A stretch of DNA of 64,000 nucleotides from Carpediemonas membranifera (lineage: Eukaryota; Fornicata). Position 1 is the first letter of the stretch. Each line of letters opens with the position of its first letter. A program made the position numbers and the translations under genes. This document shows, in pieces, positions 8,457 to 18,025 of this stretch. The notes below the pieces were generated by a model. The model saw nothing but the letters and a program-made list of their open reading frames with translations, had not been told where the DNA came from and searched no databases. Where the stretch lies: contig JAHDYR010000045.1 in assembly GCA_019828565.1 (NCBI GenBank), positions 1-64,000 of the forward strand, written 5' to 3'.

Positions 8457-9708
8457 ACCGCGAGATCGCGCGAGGCGCACGATCTAGCTTATGCTGAAGA
8501 CGTTTCGGCTTCTGAAAGTCCGAAACCTTATAGGACAAAGCAAACTTGTCCGGGCGGAAAGCCTCAAACTCATCCAAGCGACGATAACGAAGGTAATCCT
8601 TCAAAATCGCCTTCGTGTTAGGATTGCGCATACTAGCTATTACGCGATCATAGCTACGGCGTGAGGACGGCGGAAGGGTATCGCGGAACTGCAAGCGTTT
8701 CGCAGTAGGGTTGCGGAAAGAGGACGCCCACTTAACGAGATCCTGATTCTCAATCCGGTCGAACTGAGCCCAAAAGGGCTGCAGACGACTAGTCGTACTG
8801 CGAAAATCGGGATGATACAATCGAATGACCTTCACCCATTGTGAAGCGTCATACGGATACTGCAGATGCTTCATCGCATAAGGGAAAAGCGACCTAGGAT
8901 TATGATAACGCGCATTACGAACGCGCGCTGGGGGAGGGACATAAACGCCGGCGAGGCGATCAAACGCCTCGTCGCGCTTTTCAGGAAAGGTAGCCCGGGC
9001 CTTTCGGACAAGGGGAGCAGTCGGTTTCCGCTGGCGAGCAGGAGCGCTCTCTTGCGGACGAGGAGGAGCGTCCGAAGGAGGACGCTGCTCAATGGGACCG
9101 ACCGCAGGCTCAGGAATAGAACGGTGATCGGGCGCGTTCATGATCGGTACTGAGAGATATACATACCCCATGATCGGGTCACGGTAGGAACGCAGCACCT
9201 TACCAGCGTCCTGGTGAACTGTAAAAAAGGCATTACGGTGCTTACCAAGAGTACGCACAATGCCCTGCGCATCACCCAAAACTGGCATAATACGAAGCGT
9301 ATTATGCCCAGGCTGATAAGGCTTCGGGCGCTGGCTGTCGGGAACAGAACTGACAACGTCGCGCAAATAAATTGCGGACTTCAGCCAGCCTTCCTTCAGC
9401 GCAGAATCCTTAGTAGGAACCTCGCGAAACCACTTGCCAAAAGCAAGCTTCGTCGCAGGGTCTCCAGACTTGAAGGCAAGGTCATGAACCGCAGAAAGAG
9501 TATTCATACGAACTTCGCCAGACTTAATGTAGCGAAGTAAATCACCGACGGCCGCATAATCATGCGAGCCAGGGCCAATAGAATCGCCGTACGGGGCAAG
9601 CCCGCCGGCCGACTTCTTATTGGAAAGATAATCGATTACGTCCCCACGTAAATCAGAGTCACTGACATAGGGACGCACAAAAGCACCCCAATCAACGTCA
9701 GATGACAT
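8245..9708 (-). CDS. Putative CRESS structural protein (487 aa)
   Basis: This starts at ATG 9708, divergent from Rep. The N-terminal half is mixed; a Pro-rich linker spans about residues 200-250. The last 60 residues are dense in Arg, Tyr and Trp (RPRYRRYYNSRGYRQSRR), as in nucleic-acid-binding capsid tails. Most circular ssDNA virus capsids carry the basic region at the N-terminus, so a C-terminal one is unusual. I do not recognise a jelly-roll signature by eye. Position opposite Rep and the basic tail make capsid the best guess. Intact over its length. Confidence 0.5.
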   Translation of the reverse strand: MSSDVDWGAFVRPYVSDSDLRGDVIDYLSNKKSAGGLAPYGDSIGPGSHDYAAVGDLLRYIKSGEVRMNTLSAVHDLAFKSGDPATKLAFGKWFREVPTKDSALKEGWLKSAIYLRDVVSSVPDSQRPKPYQPGHNTLRIMPVLGDAQGIVRTLGKHRNAFFTVHQDAGKVLRSYRDPIMGYVYLSVPIMNAPDHRSIPEPAVGPIEQRPPSDAPPRPQESAPARQRKPTAPLVRKARATFPEKRDEAFDRLAGVYVPPPARVRNARYHNPRSLFPYAMKHLQYPYDASQWVKVIRLYHPDFRSTTSRLQPFWAQFDRIENQDLVKWASSFRNPTAKRLQFRDTLPPSSRRSYDRVIASMRNPNTKAILKDYLRYRRLDEFEAFRPDKFALSYKVSDFQKPKRLQHKLDRAPRAISRYADFKQSRAEKSERRPFRPTWHSKFFTHRGPRWYKPRNFGRTPMWRPRYRRYYNSRGYRQSRRVYRWRKY

Positions 9709-9796
9709 CGCGCAGCAAATGAAACAAAGTAAGCGCCAGGTGCACTACAGCGCACCCTGACGCTCCTCTACCGAGAGGAATAAAAACAAGCACACG

Positions 9797-9887
9797 ACCT
9801 TAAAATGCCGTGTGACGAACTGACAAATCCCGCTAGTAATATTAAGGGCGCTTTTCGTCAGCGGCACTTTAAGGTCATCTTAAAGTG
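9797..9887. promoter_or_regulatory. Iteron-like motifs at the CRESS origin
   Basis: Three related copies of a CTTAAARTG motif surround the origin: ACCTTAAAATG on plus near 9797, its relative on minus within 9865-9876, and ATCTTAAAGTG on plus at 9877. Rep proteins of this class recognise short repeats next to the nicking hairpin. The last two copies also form a 9-10 bp inner hairpin (9865-9873 with 9879-9887). Confidence 0.55.
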
Positions 9888-9917
9888 CGCAGACTATGCG
9901 CCCTGCTAGCGGGATTT
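9825..9917 (-). promoter_or_regulatory. CRESS replication origin, cruciform
   Basis: Arms AAATCCCGCTAG (9825-9836) and CTAGCGGGATTT (9906-9917) are perfect inverted repeats, with a second inner stem AGGGCGC (9845-9851) and GCGCCCT (9898-9904). Read on the minus strand, 9844-9836 is TAATATTAC, exactly the geminivirus/nanovirus-type nonanucleotide nicked by Rep between its last T and A-C. Here it lies between the two stems rather than in a simple loop. Position between the divergent genes is as expected for the origin. Confidence 0.8.
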
Positions 9918-9998
9918 TCACACACATTTTGATCACATCAAAATGAGACGGATACAAACTCTTGGATCGAGATTTACGCAGTTTAGGTACGGTCAGAA

Positions 9999-10886
9999 AT
10001 GCAAGCAAAGACGTGGTTCCTAACATACCCGCGTTGGAACGCTGAAAGCCCTGTAGACTTCGACACAATCATCCAGGAGCTCGAAAAGGTCCTCGAAAGA
10101 GAGTTCTCGCGCAGCATTGAAGCATACATCATCGCTCGAGAAAAACACAGAGACACGGAGCCGGACAGCAACAATAACCTACACTTCCACGTCTTCTTGA
10201 AGCTAAACAAAAGAATGCAATGGACCGCAAAGACTAGACCGAACGCATGGGACCTATGGGGAAATCACCCCAATGTACAGACCTGCAGATCTCCTGAAGC
10301 AGTAGAAAAATACTGCCAGAAGGACGGCGACTTCGTCGCTAAAGGGATCGACCTACACGCAAAAGCAAAGAAGAGAAAGGCTTACAACCTAGACTTGTTC
10401 ACGAGAGATCCGATAGAGCTAGTCAAAGACGGCCTCGTGAACCCTGCCCAGTATCTCAACTGCGTGAAAGCACAAGCACACTATAAGCTTCACGCCGAAC
10501 CACAAACGCACGCCGACGACGTGCGCGGAGTATGGATATGGGGAGAGCCAGGGGTTGGGAAGTCACACGCTGCCAGACACGAATACGGTGAGAGTTTGTT
10601 TATCAAAGCCCAGAACAAGTGGTGGGATGGTTACAACGGCGAAAAGGCCGTTATTCTAGACGATCTAGATACACCGGTACTGAACCACTATCTCAAGATC
10701 TGGGCAGATAGATGGTCGTGCTCTGGCGAGGTCAAGGGATCTACAGTCCCACTCAAACACGAAAAGTTCATCGTCACATCCAACTACCCGATCGAACATT
10801 TTACCGAGGGAGATACTGCAATGAACGAGGCGCTGACGAGAAGATTCAAGGTGAGACACCTACAGAAATTAAGAGATAGAATGTAA
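9999..10886 (+). CDS. rep: CRESS-type replication initiator (Rep), intact
   Basis: The 295-residue Rep starts at ATG 9999. The HUH endonuclease domain has motif I (WFLTYP, residues 6-11), motif II (LHFHVF, 61-66, two metal-binding His) and motif III (YCQK, 105-108, nicking Tyr). The superfamily 3 helicase follows with Walker A (GEPGVGKS, 182-189), Walker B (VILDDLD, 218-224), motif C (VTSN, 259-262) and an Arg-finger RRF near 281. Every motif needed for nicking and unwinding is present and the length is normal. Rep would nick the adjacent nonanucleotide and start rolling-circle replication. No intron or stop interrupts it. Assignment to a named virus family would need a phylogeny. Confidence 0.93.
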   Translation: MQAKTWFLTYPRWNAESPVDFDTIIQELEKVLEREFSRSIEAYIIAREKHRDTEPDSNNNLHFHVFLKLNKRMQWTAKTRPNAWDLWGNHPNVQTCRSPEAVEKYCQKDGDFVAKGIDLHAKAKKRKAYNLDLFTRDPIELVKDGLVNPAQYLNCVKAQAHYKLHAEPQTHADDVRGVWIWGEPGVGKSHAARHEYGESLFIKAQNKWWDGYNGEKAVILDDLDTPVLNHYLKIWADRWSCSGEVKGSTVPLKHEKFIVTSNYPIEHFTEGDTAMNEALTRRFKVRHLQKLRDRM

Positions 10887-10981
10887 AGACTAACGAACAA
10901 TTTAAGCAATCAAAGATTGGCCTGATATTGGCTAGAGCAGAAGGTATAATAGCCGAGGGGGTTGGCGCATATAGCGCAAAA

Positions 10982-11200
10982 ATGAGGGAAAGGCGTGGGT
11001 TCAAGCGAGAAAAAGAACACCACGAACTATCGAAAAAAGACTTGGGTTCGAACCCAAGACGGATAGGAGAAATGCCACCCGGCTTCGCCGGGCGGACTTT
11101 GGGAAATCCGTATAGTAAATCATATCTAGATGAATCTAGCCGATTTACTGGATACGGCGGGCAGCTAGATTTAATGAAAATCTTGCCCGAAATGATTTGA
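10982..11200 (+). other. Palindrome-rich Rep 3' flank
   Basis: A 73-codon frame from ATG 10982 runs through this segment, but three palindromes argue against coding: a perfect 18-bp palindrome at 11041-11058, a CCCGGC/GCCGGG hairpin at 11078-11092, and a two-part stem at 11114-11149 (AGTAAATC/GATTTACT with CTAGAT/ATCTAG). They may be terminators or a second replication element. A motif ATCAAAATGAGACG near 11205 repeats one near 9946 upstream of rep. Confidence 0.5.
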
Positions 11201-11388
11201 TATAATCAAAATGAGACGATTCGCAATCTCGACACTGTCGACACCACGATCTCGCAAAACCCGCAGGGCCATAAGCACCAAGAAATGGTTTGTTTACCGA
11301 TAATGCCCTGCGAGGGCTGGGAGCTATCTAATTAGTAATTACACAGGTACAAGACGTTCACGTTACGTTCTCTCCGCGTTGCGACGAT

Positions 11389-11511
11389 GTAAGTTCCACT
11401 TAGCATATTCTTACGCAGTACACCATCCAGCAGGTTAAAGTCGAGGACCTACCGATCATCCACCCGCGCCATGAAAGCCCGGAGGGGCAGCAGCTACTGT
11501 CGGACGACTCT
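11389..11511 (+). pseudogene. 5' part of island family-1 gene (copy B), split by LINE
   Basis: The frame beginning around 11419 (ending LLSDDS at 11511) continues exactly in frame at 23051 (MFSTPPEADDD) once the LINE and one target-site duplication are removed. A candidate 30-nt intron (11389-11418, GTAAGT...TACGCAG) precedes it, with an open upstream frame but no obvious ATG. The gene's first exon is therefore unresolved. Confidence 0.6.
11498..11511. repeat. 14-bp target-site duplication, left
   Basis: TGTCGGACGACTCT here is repeated at 23037-23050 immediately after the pyrimidine-rich 3' tail of the LINE. Confidence 0.85.
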
Positions 11512-12537
11512 TCAGTTGAAATGTCCGGTATGGGAAGTTGACGAAACCAACCGGAAAAAGGCCAAAAGCTGGCAATCGGGATTTATCGGATCTCATTGAA
11601 AGCTATTCGAGCTCGAAGCGAGCGACGGTGCCCCGCGGCGCCAGCATCCACCAAATGGTAATTTCAGGACCAAGAGTTCGTCTGCTCTGGGGCACGAGAG
11701 CAGAAATGGGAAGTATTCTCCTAACCCACTAGCCATAGGGCACATTGGGGAAGCAAATTGCTCCCCGGAGGAGATCGCCCGTTGCGAAGCAGGTTAGCGC
11801 CAGAGCGGGCCGGCAGAGGACAACTGGCTGCTCCAGGTGAGGTGCGCACCACCTCACCTGGAGCCCACTCCCCTGCCCTGTATACCTCGCCGTGCGCCAA
11901 GCTATGTCGAGCAACAGATGATCGTCCTCGTGTGCCCAAAAAATGCACAGAGGCAAAAACCACCCAAAAGGGAATAAGTTAGCCTCGGTAGGAAAGCGTT
12001 GACAGAATACACAGTACTCTAACAACAAACAAAACCTACCGCCCATGCTCCTGGGACCCACAAGGGGACCAGACGCAACTAAACGCTCCTCGCACAAACC
12101 CACAAGGGAAATCAACGCGAACAAGCGTACTGCGCCACCTTTATGATTGAAACCCCTACCGTAACCGGTACCCGCAGTAGGCCCCAGAGGCACTGCGACA
12201 CGATTGCCTCAGACAACTTAACTGGGGCCATATGGCAAAGTAACCCGAGAGCACCGGGACCGGCGGCCAATAGGCTCTCACTGGGAGGCCACTGGGCCAC
12301 ACTACTCCGGCGCCCGTGCTCTCATGCCGCCCAAGACCGGGCTTGTGGACGTCATCGCCACGAGAGCCGGGATCGCCGCCCGCCGCCGGCATAGGCAACA
12401 GGGCCACCACAACAGGCCCCCAGTACACCAGCCATACCGGACAACAGACCGGGAGCGCTGAGGGCCCCGTCCACAGCCCCACAAGAAACGCCCAGCCGAA
12501 GCCAAAAGGCATAAACCATCACGGTGTTTACCAGGAC

Positions 12538-13461
12538 TCACAACCTCTTGGGAGTGACGCGACCCAGGAAGGAAACAACCGGGCTGCGACCACAAGATAC
12601 AGGACGAGGGGCGTGAATGGCAACCAGCTGGTGCAGCCGGGCGTCTATGCGAGCACGAAGGCGCTTATAGACCCGCATTTGGCCCCTCAGCTCAGCGTCG
12701 AAACCCCGAGCCGACTTAGACTCGTGGGGACTCAGGTCCTCGTCACGGTAATTCTGAGCCAGGTAGGAAAAAGCAGCGGCACGCTCCCGCCACCGGCTGG
12801 CCAGGACGTCCACCTGGGCAAAATCGTCAGCTATGGTCCGCAGGAAATGCGCCTCCCAACCCCGAGGAGTCGCCGGGCCAGGAGTCGGGGACTCCCGAGA
12901 AGGAGCGGTGAAGCCCCTGCCGCCACAAGGCAAGGGACTACCCTGGGGCCCGGAGGGGAATATGGGATCCCCCGTCGGAGTGCGAAGAGGGCCCTGCTTC
13001 CCGGGAAAGAGGCGGCGCCCCCGAAATCGGAGTCCAGGCCGTACTCGGGCCAAGGACTCGATAGGGATCGGAGTGCATAACCCCTGGTAATGCACCTCCC
13101 CCTCTGGGGACCGCTGGGCAGCGGAGGCGCCGGCCGAATGGCCAGGAGGAGGCGTGAAGGTGGAAGGAGAGATGGAACGGACGCATGGGGAATAAGGGAC
13201 AGCAGCCCCGTGTGGGGCGATGCTCCCTGTCCCTGCAATAAGGTTCCCTTTTGGGTTTTCGCCAGACATGTTTTTGTGTGGAAACAAGGTCCGCAACAAA
13301 CCTCGCATACCTCGCCCCTGAACCATCCGCCCTGAGGAAGGGAAAGGAGCCATACAAGACCAGGACATCGCTGGCTGGCGCCCCTTGGAACCTCCACCAA
13401 ACCTCCTCAAGCCCCTCCAAGAAGCTGGCAAAAGTGCACTTCCCGCCTTTTGCCACTCCAA
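12538..13461 (-). CDS. Doubtful antisense ORF in LINE 5' region
   Basis: A 307-codon minus-strand frame. Its first two thirds are Pro/Gly/Arg-rich and look like a by-product of GC-rich DNA, but residues about 200-290 (for example FLRTIADDFAQVDVLASRWR) read like real helical protein. The plus-strand frame over the same DNA looks less protein-like. It could be an antisense gene of the element, or a captured gene. Confidence 0.25.
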   Translation of the reverse strand: MEWQKAGSALLPASWRGLRRFGGGSKGRQPAMSWSCMAPFPSSGRMVQGRGMRGLLRTLFPHKNMSGENPKGNLIAGTGSIAPHGAAVPYSPCVRSISPSTFTPPPGHSAGASAAQRSPEGEVHYQGLCTPIPIESLARVRPGLRFRGRRLFPGKQGPLRTPTGDPIFPSGPQGSPLPCGGRGFTAPSRESPTPGPATPRGWEAHFLRTIADDFAQVDVLASRWRERAAAFSYLAQNYRDEDLSPHESKSARGFDAELRGQMRVYKRLRARIDARLHQLVAIHAPRPVSCGRSPVVSFLGRVTPKRL

Positions 13462-13812
13462 ATGGAAACAGGGGAATATCCCAACAGGGACATGCCAGAT
13501 AGGGAAGAAAGCATGATTTATGGCTTATTCGCCCTTAAGGCTGCACCCAGAAGGGATCTCAGGAAAACCAGAAGGGAAAAAGCAAATACGTCCATTATCC
13601 AGCTCGGCAACGCGATAGGATACGACAAGATTGTAGACCCAGAACAGGGAAGCTTTACAGCAAAGGAAGGCCCAGGGGAGCTCCGGAAAAGCCGGGCCAA
13701 GAAGCTGTTTGCATCACTTCCCCTCCTGAGACGGTACACAAAAGCCGCCCAACAGCCATACTGGCTATTCATTGAAGGGAACCGGCTGGACCTAAGCAGG
13801 CGGAGACACTAA
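13462..13812 (+). CDS. Small ORF of LINE copy 1
   Basis: From ATG 13462, about 116 residues of basic, plausibly coding sequence (ending with a tract containing LFASLPLLRRYTKAAQQPYW). It precedes the ORF1-like gene on the same strand. No domain recognised. Confidence 0.3.
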   Translation: METGEYPNRDMPDREESMIYGLFALKAAPRRDLRKTRREKANTSIIQLGNAIGYDKIVDPEQGSFTAKEGPGELRKSRAKKLFASLPLLRRYTKAAQQPYWLFIEGNRLDLSRRRH

Positions 13813-14011
13813 GCCGGCTTCGCCCAGGGTCCCCCAAATTTGTGTTCTCCCCAGAGTCCAGGCGGACTACTCCAAGTACGTAGCACATCCCCACCGGACG
13901 AGCCAGACGACACCAGCTAGTGAGCAACACACCCCATCACTTCTCCCCGTGGAGGAGGGCCTTGATCTCGGCCGAATCCATAACCGGGACTTTTCGAGAC
14001 CACGCCACACA

Positions 14012-16235
14012 ATGACCTCGAACAGCTCCCAAAGCGCCCCAGACGCCTTGGATTGCGCAAACACCACCCCAAATGGGATCAAGGAGTCGTTAACGCCACT
14101 GGGCAAGCAACTGGCCACACCGGACGAATGGGACTGCATCAGAGCCTCAGCAGATGCGGCTATTCCCACAAGGGACGTTGCCATGGTCTTCACCAGAGAT
14201 GACGCAACGGACTTCACTGCCCGAACGGGAAAGGTCGCAAGGACGCTCCTCCTAGAGCTCGTGGCAACATCGCTGCAAGCTGCAGGACATTCTTCGATCT
14301 CAGGCAACGGCATCCAGACCAAGTACGGGATGGAGGCTGCAATGTGGCTCCTCCATGCCGCCGGACACGCCATCTCCGCGGGAGCTGCAGCCAGAGGGCT
14401 CCCCCTCACTAGGACGCGAAAACAAGAAGCTCTGGGCCGACCTAGGCCGGGAACTAGCCAAAGGGCAAGGCTACCACGCCCCTCACCCCCCGGAGGGAGG
14501 TTTCCGCAGACCAGACGACACGCCCATCCAGATCTGGACCCAGGGCCCCGTCGAGGAGATCCTCATCTACAGCAGAACCGAGGGTGTGATGAGGCCAGTC
14601 TTCCCACCCCCACCCCTGGAAGAAGAGCCTTCGGCAGCAGAGGCAGACCTGAGGGAGGAGGTCAGAGACCTCATCCAACGGTGGTCAGTCCCCGGCTTCC
14701 CCGAACTCTGGTCGGCATGGGATAAGACCAGGCGTCTCTGGCCCCCACCCGCGAGGATTGCCCGCGAACTGGTGTCTGCCTCCTTTCTGACGCGCAACAT
14801 CACTAACTACTGGCTCACAACGGGGCAGACCCAAGTTATAGAGCCCGTACGGGACGGGGCATCTCATGGAGCCCTGGGTACTAACGAAGAAGAAACCCCC
14901 CTGGGCCCGAGCGGCAGCAGGACTTCCGGCCCTGATGACACACCCACCACGCCAAACAAGGGCACATGCGGGCCCAGCATGGGAGCTAGCCCGCCTCGTT
15001 CCAATATCACCCAACGAGCCAACACCACCAGGCAGTTGATCGCTATGGTGGACTTTGAGGAAGGAAGAGCCAGATCCAACCAAGGAGACGAGGCCATCAT
15101 TTGCGAAGGGGCGGCACTGATTTTCGACCCAGCTAACGAGCAAATCCTCTACTACATGCACGGGATGCTTGGGGAAGACATCACAGTGGATGCCCTGGAC
15201 CAATGTCTGTGGGCCACGCACTACATCCATGGCTGCCCACCAGCTACGTTTGTCGACGTCACCACGGGCAAAGCCCCCAAGGGATACGAAGCAGACTTCC
15301 CCCACGCCAAGCGATGGTGCACCGAGATGGCTACAGAGCTGAAGAGACTGGAAGACGACTCGGGGCCACAGAAGACCCACGTCCACATCGTGGCTAAGGG
15401 AGTCGAGGCTGAGAGAAGCATCCTGACCAGTGAGAAGTTCGTCCCAGACGGGAACCTCCGCACCTGGCTAAGCTTACGCCTCATGGATGAAACTGACCTC
15501 AACACGATCTTCCCCAACATCCTCGACACGCTGACCTGGTTCTACCCCAATAGTGGGGAGAAGAGCCTCACCGGCCTCCCCTCCCGACCCCAGTCCGAAC
15601 TGGGCCGGACCTGGACCAGAAGGTACCAACAGCGCCCGGAGGCAAAATTGGTGTGCCCCTATCACAAGCACGCACCCCACCACTGCCACTGCGCCCTAGC
15701 AGATGTCTCCATATTCTACGCCAGACTAGCAACAGCGTTCTGGATGAGAGACAACCCAGGCTGGGACTGGGGGCAGGTAGAAGCCCACCTCACAGCCCTA
15801 GGAAGCATGCTCATGGGCAGGGAGTCGCCGTACCATGATGAATACAAGGACCTGGCGACCAAAGTCAACGCCAGACACGGCCTCGGCACCGTGGCGGCCG
15901 GTCGCCTAACCCCATTGTCCCAACAAGTCAACCTCTTTGGCACCAAGAACCCCAAACTGGGCCAGATTATCATGACCAACTGGGAGGAAAACGATTTCAG
16001 CTCCGAAAAGGGTATCACCAGAGCCCTGGAAGGAACAGCCGTGATCATCGGAAACCCAGAATCGCTCGCGAGAGTAGGCGAACCAGCGCGACCCATCCTC
16101 CTGGAAATCCACTCGGAGTGGAACGGGCGCGCAGTCCGGCGCATCCCTCCGGCGCGCAAGGGGGTACCCCCTCCCCACACAGTGGGGGCGCACCAGGAGG
16201 ATGATGCATGGCAGACTGGCGGAGGTACTGGATGA
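14012..16235 (+). pseudogene. LINE copy 1 ORF1-like gene, frameshifted and 3'-deleted
   Basis: One frame from ATG 14012 reads coherently to about 14400, then continuity passes to another frame (LGRENKKLWADLGREL onward) that runs to 16235, so a frameshift lies near 14400. The protein of roughly 740 residues has no domain I can name; near residue 560 there is a Cys/His-rich tract (CPYHKHAPHHCHC) that could bind metal, as in gag-like ORF1 proteins. The C-terminal end after SEWNGR differs from copy 2, because the downstream part of the element is deleted. A fragment of the same gene lies at 48560-48790. Confidence 0.55.
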
Positions 16236-16394
16236 CGCAAGAAGCTACCCACTCCGTCGGTAACCTGCCGGGAAGGCAGGGCCATCCTGATGTGGCCCGG
16301 CGCCTAGCCAGGAACACTGGAAGACGTGGCAACCGCCCCTGGGAGCTCCCCCCGATAATGGGAACCTGGAGTGAAATCGAACAGCGCTAGATGA

Positions 16395-16886
16395 GCCCGA
16401 ACGCAGCCGGCAAGTCCGTGGAAGTCTACCTACGCGGCGTCGGTGGGTTCCTAACCCGGCCCAGCTGGTACGGCGAACTCTAGACCCGACCCCGCCCTGG
16501 CGGGTGCCTGAAACATGGCGAGCGGGTCGAGGAAACTCCAGGACCTCCCTAGGGGACCCGGGGGAGAGGGGAAACGTACGGAAGGTCCCTGACAGCAGCG
16601 TGCAGGGCAAGGCTTTGTAGGTGCCAGGCAGACCTGGGACCCAAAGGGCCCCTAAGAGTAAGACCTGGGTTAGCCTAACTTTGGGGGTATTAATGTGGCC
16701 ATGTATAGGATCCCTCTAGCGTACCAGCTAGGCCTTGACGGCCGTTGTTCACGCCCTCTTAGGAAGTGTTAGGTGTGCTCTGTAGAGGTACCAACACGCT
16801 TAGGCGTTCCTCGAAGGGGTGACACAAACTGTGACATTCAGCTTACACAGCAGGACGAGTAGCAGGACACATTAAATTCTTTCTTC
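16395..16886 (+). repeat. LINE copy 1 3' UTR and tail
   Basis: This stretch aligns with 22500-23036: shared landmarks include GAGCCCGAACGCAGCCG, GTGCAGGGCAAGG, AAGAGTAAGACCTGGGTTA and CTTTGGGGGTAT. It ends in a TTAAATTCTTTCTTCTTCTTC-like tail. Non-coding. Confidence 0.75.
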
Positions 16887-17232
16887 TTCTTCGGAGTGGA
16901 ACGGGCGCCGCCGCGCTGTCCAAGACGGTTTCCCTTGGGCGAACCTGAGGGGGGAGCCCACGGAAATAGACGCGGAAAAGATGCTTACTCTAGACGTCAG
17001 CGACACCAAAACGATGACCCTATCCCAAGCGGCGTCTTTGATGCCCGTCCACAAATTCGACATAGCTGGAGGCCACATGGGCAGAGAAGCCAGGAAGAAG
17101 ATCTTCAACTACTTCACGGAGGTCCCAGCCGACGATCGAGAACTCCTGGCCAACATGTGTGTCGACCCGGAGACAGGCTCCATCAACTTCCTCCCCTCGT
17201 TCCTCCCCCGGGACTGGGGGTATCACGGATGA
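16887..17232 (+). pseudogene. LINE copy 2 ORF1 C-terminus
   Basis: An open frame entering at the copy junction with SEWNGR and ending at TGA 17230-17232. It encodes about 114 residues containing AASLMPVHKFDIAGGHMGRE. The shared SEWNGR shows it belongs to the same ORF as copy 1; the upstream part is missing by 5' truncation. Its stop overlaps an ATG (ATGA at 17229). Confidence 0.6.
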
Positions 17233-18025
17233 ACCAGCAGAAAGAGGGAAGAGGCGAGTGGGCACCTTGAGGAGCGCCTCCTGGAGAGGCAAACTCGCCC
17301 TGGCGGGCTCAGGCGTGGAACACCCAAAAGGGGGGAAGCCATGGGACACGCTGAACTGTGTTTTCCCGGAAGGCGCCAGCACTAACGCCAAGAACAGACT
17401 GAGGACCGAGAGGAAGCAGGCGCTTCGAACAAAGGTGAGACGAAGGGCTACTGAACTCGCCAAGATGCTCCACAGGAGGACGGAGGTCTACCTGCCGAAT
17501 GGCGGCATAGGGGGCCTATATGGCCCTCCACGCGGGCAAATTGTCACTGAACAACCGCAAAGTAGCAGGACAGAGCGAACAGAGCCCGGGCCCCATCCAA
17601 CTAAGAGCTGTGCCCCCCCCCATACCCCCAACCCATCAGCCAAGACCCGCCAGGTCAGACAGGTGGACCAAGAGGACCTGCAGCCCAAAAGAGCACGACA
17701 GGAGGACACCGACCTGGGCAGAGGCATAGCGGCCCTGCTGGACCAAGCCATGGCCCGGCGAGAAGCAGAGGTCAGACAACAGCTGGAAGAAGCTGCAGCC
17801 AGAACCATCAACGAGCTCAAGGCCAAAAGCCAGGAGCTGGAGGAAGAACGGGAAGCCCGGAGAGCAGCCCAAGCTGCGTTGGACGAGATGCGGAAGGACC
17901 TCAGGGAGACAACGGAGAAGTGCTCGTCTCTAACCGAAGAGAACGAGGACTTACTCAGCCGCGCGGCCCGACTCTCGGCAACCAACGAAGCCCTCAGCTT
18001 CACCCCTAGCAGCCAAGATGGATAA
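17233..18025 (+). CDS. LINE copy 2 ORF2, coiled-coil protein
   Basis: A frame open from 17159 to 18025 with no ATG before about 17465, so its start is uncertain; it may be reached by frameshift or reinitiation at the end of ORF1. The N-terminal part is basic. Residues near the end form a long coiled coil rich in Glu, Arg and Ala (for example REAEVRQQLEEAAA and ELEEEREARRAAQAAL). Coiled-coil basic proteins are typical nucleic-acid-binding ORF1p-like partners of LINE reverse transcriptases. The gene ends 623 bp before the polymerase ORF. Confidence 0.6.

Larger units (their letters stand above)
8091..11210. mobile_element. Endogenous CRESS-DNA element
   Basis: An ambisense element: a Rep gene on plus (9999-10886) and a 487-residue basic protein on minus (8245-9708) diverge from a 290-bp intergenic region that holds a cruciform-like origin. 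This is the organisation of circular Rep-encoding ssDNA viruses and plasmids. The Rep frame is intact and the element has no other lesions I can see, so integration may be recent, or an episome may have been co-assembled. Ends are not defined: I see no clear direct repeats, and both boundaries given are approximate. About 3.1 kb is a normal size for such a genome. Similar Rep genes are known to be integrated in several protist genomes. Confidence 0.75.

Noticed and set aside
11041-11058. GGGTTCGAACCC looks like a tRNA T-arm
   Set aside because: It is part of a perfect 18-bp palindrome; the T-loop geometry is wrong and no acceptor, D or anticodon arm can be found upstream.
12316-13080. 254-codon plus-strand ORF in the LINE 5' region
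   Set aside because: Composition is that of an open GC-rich frame; the opposite strand looks more protein-like. Not annotated as a gene.
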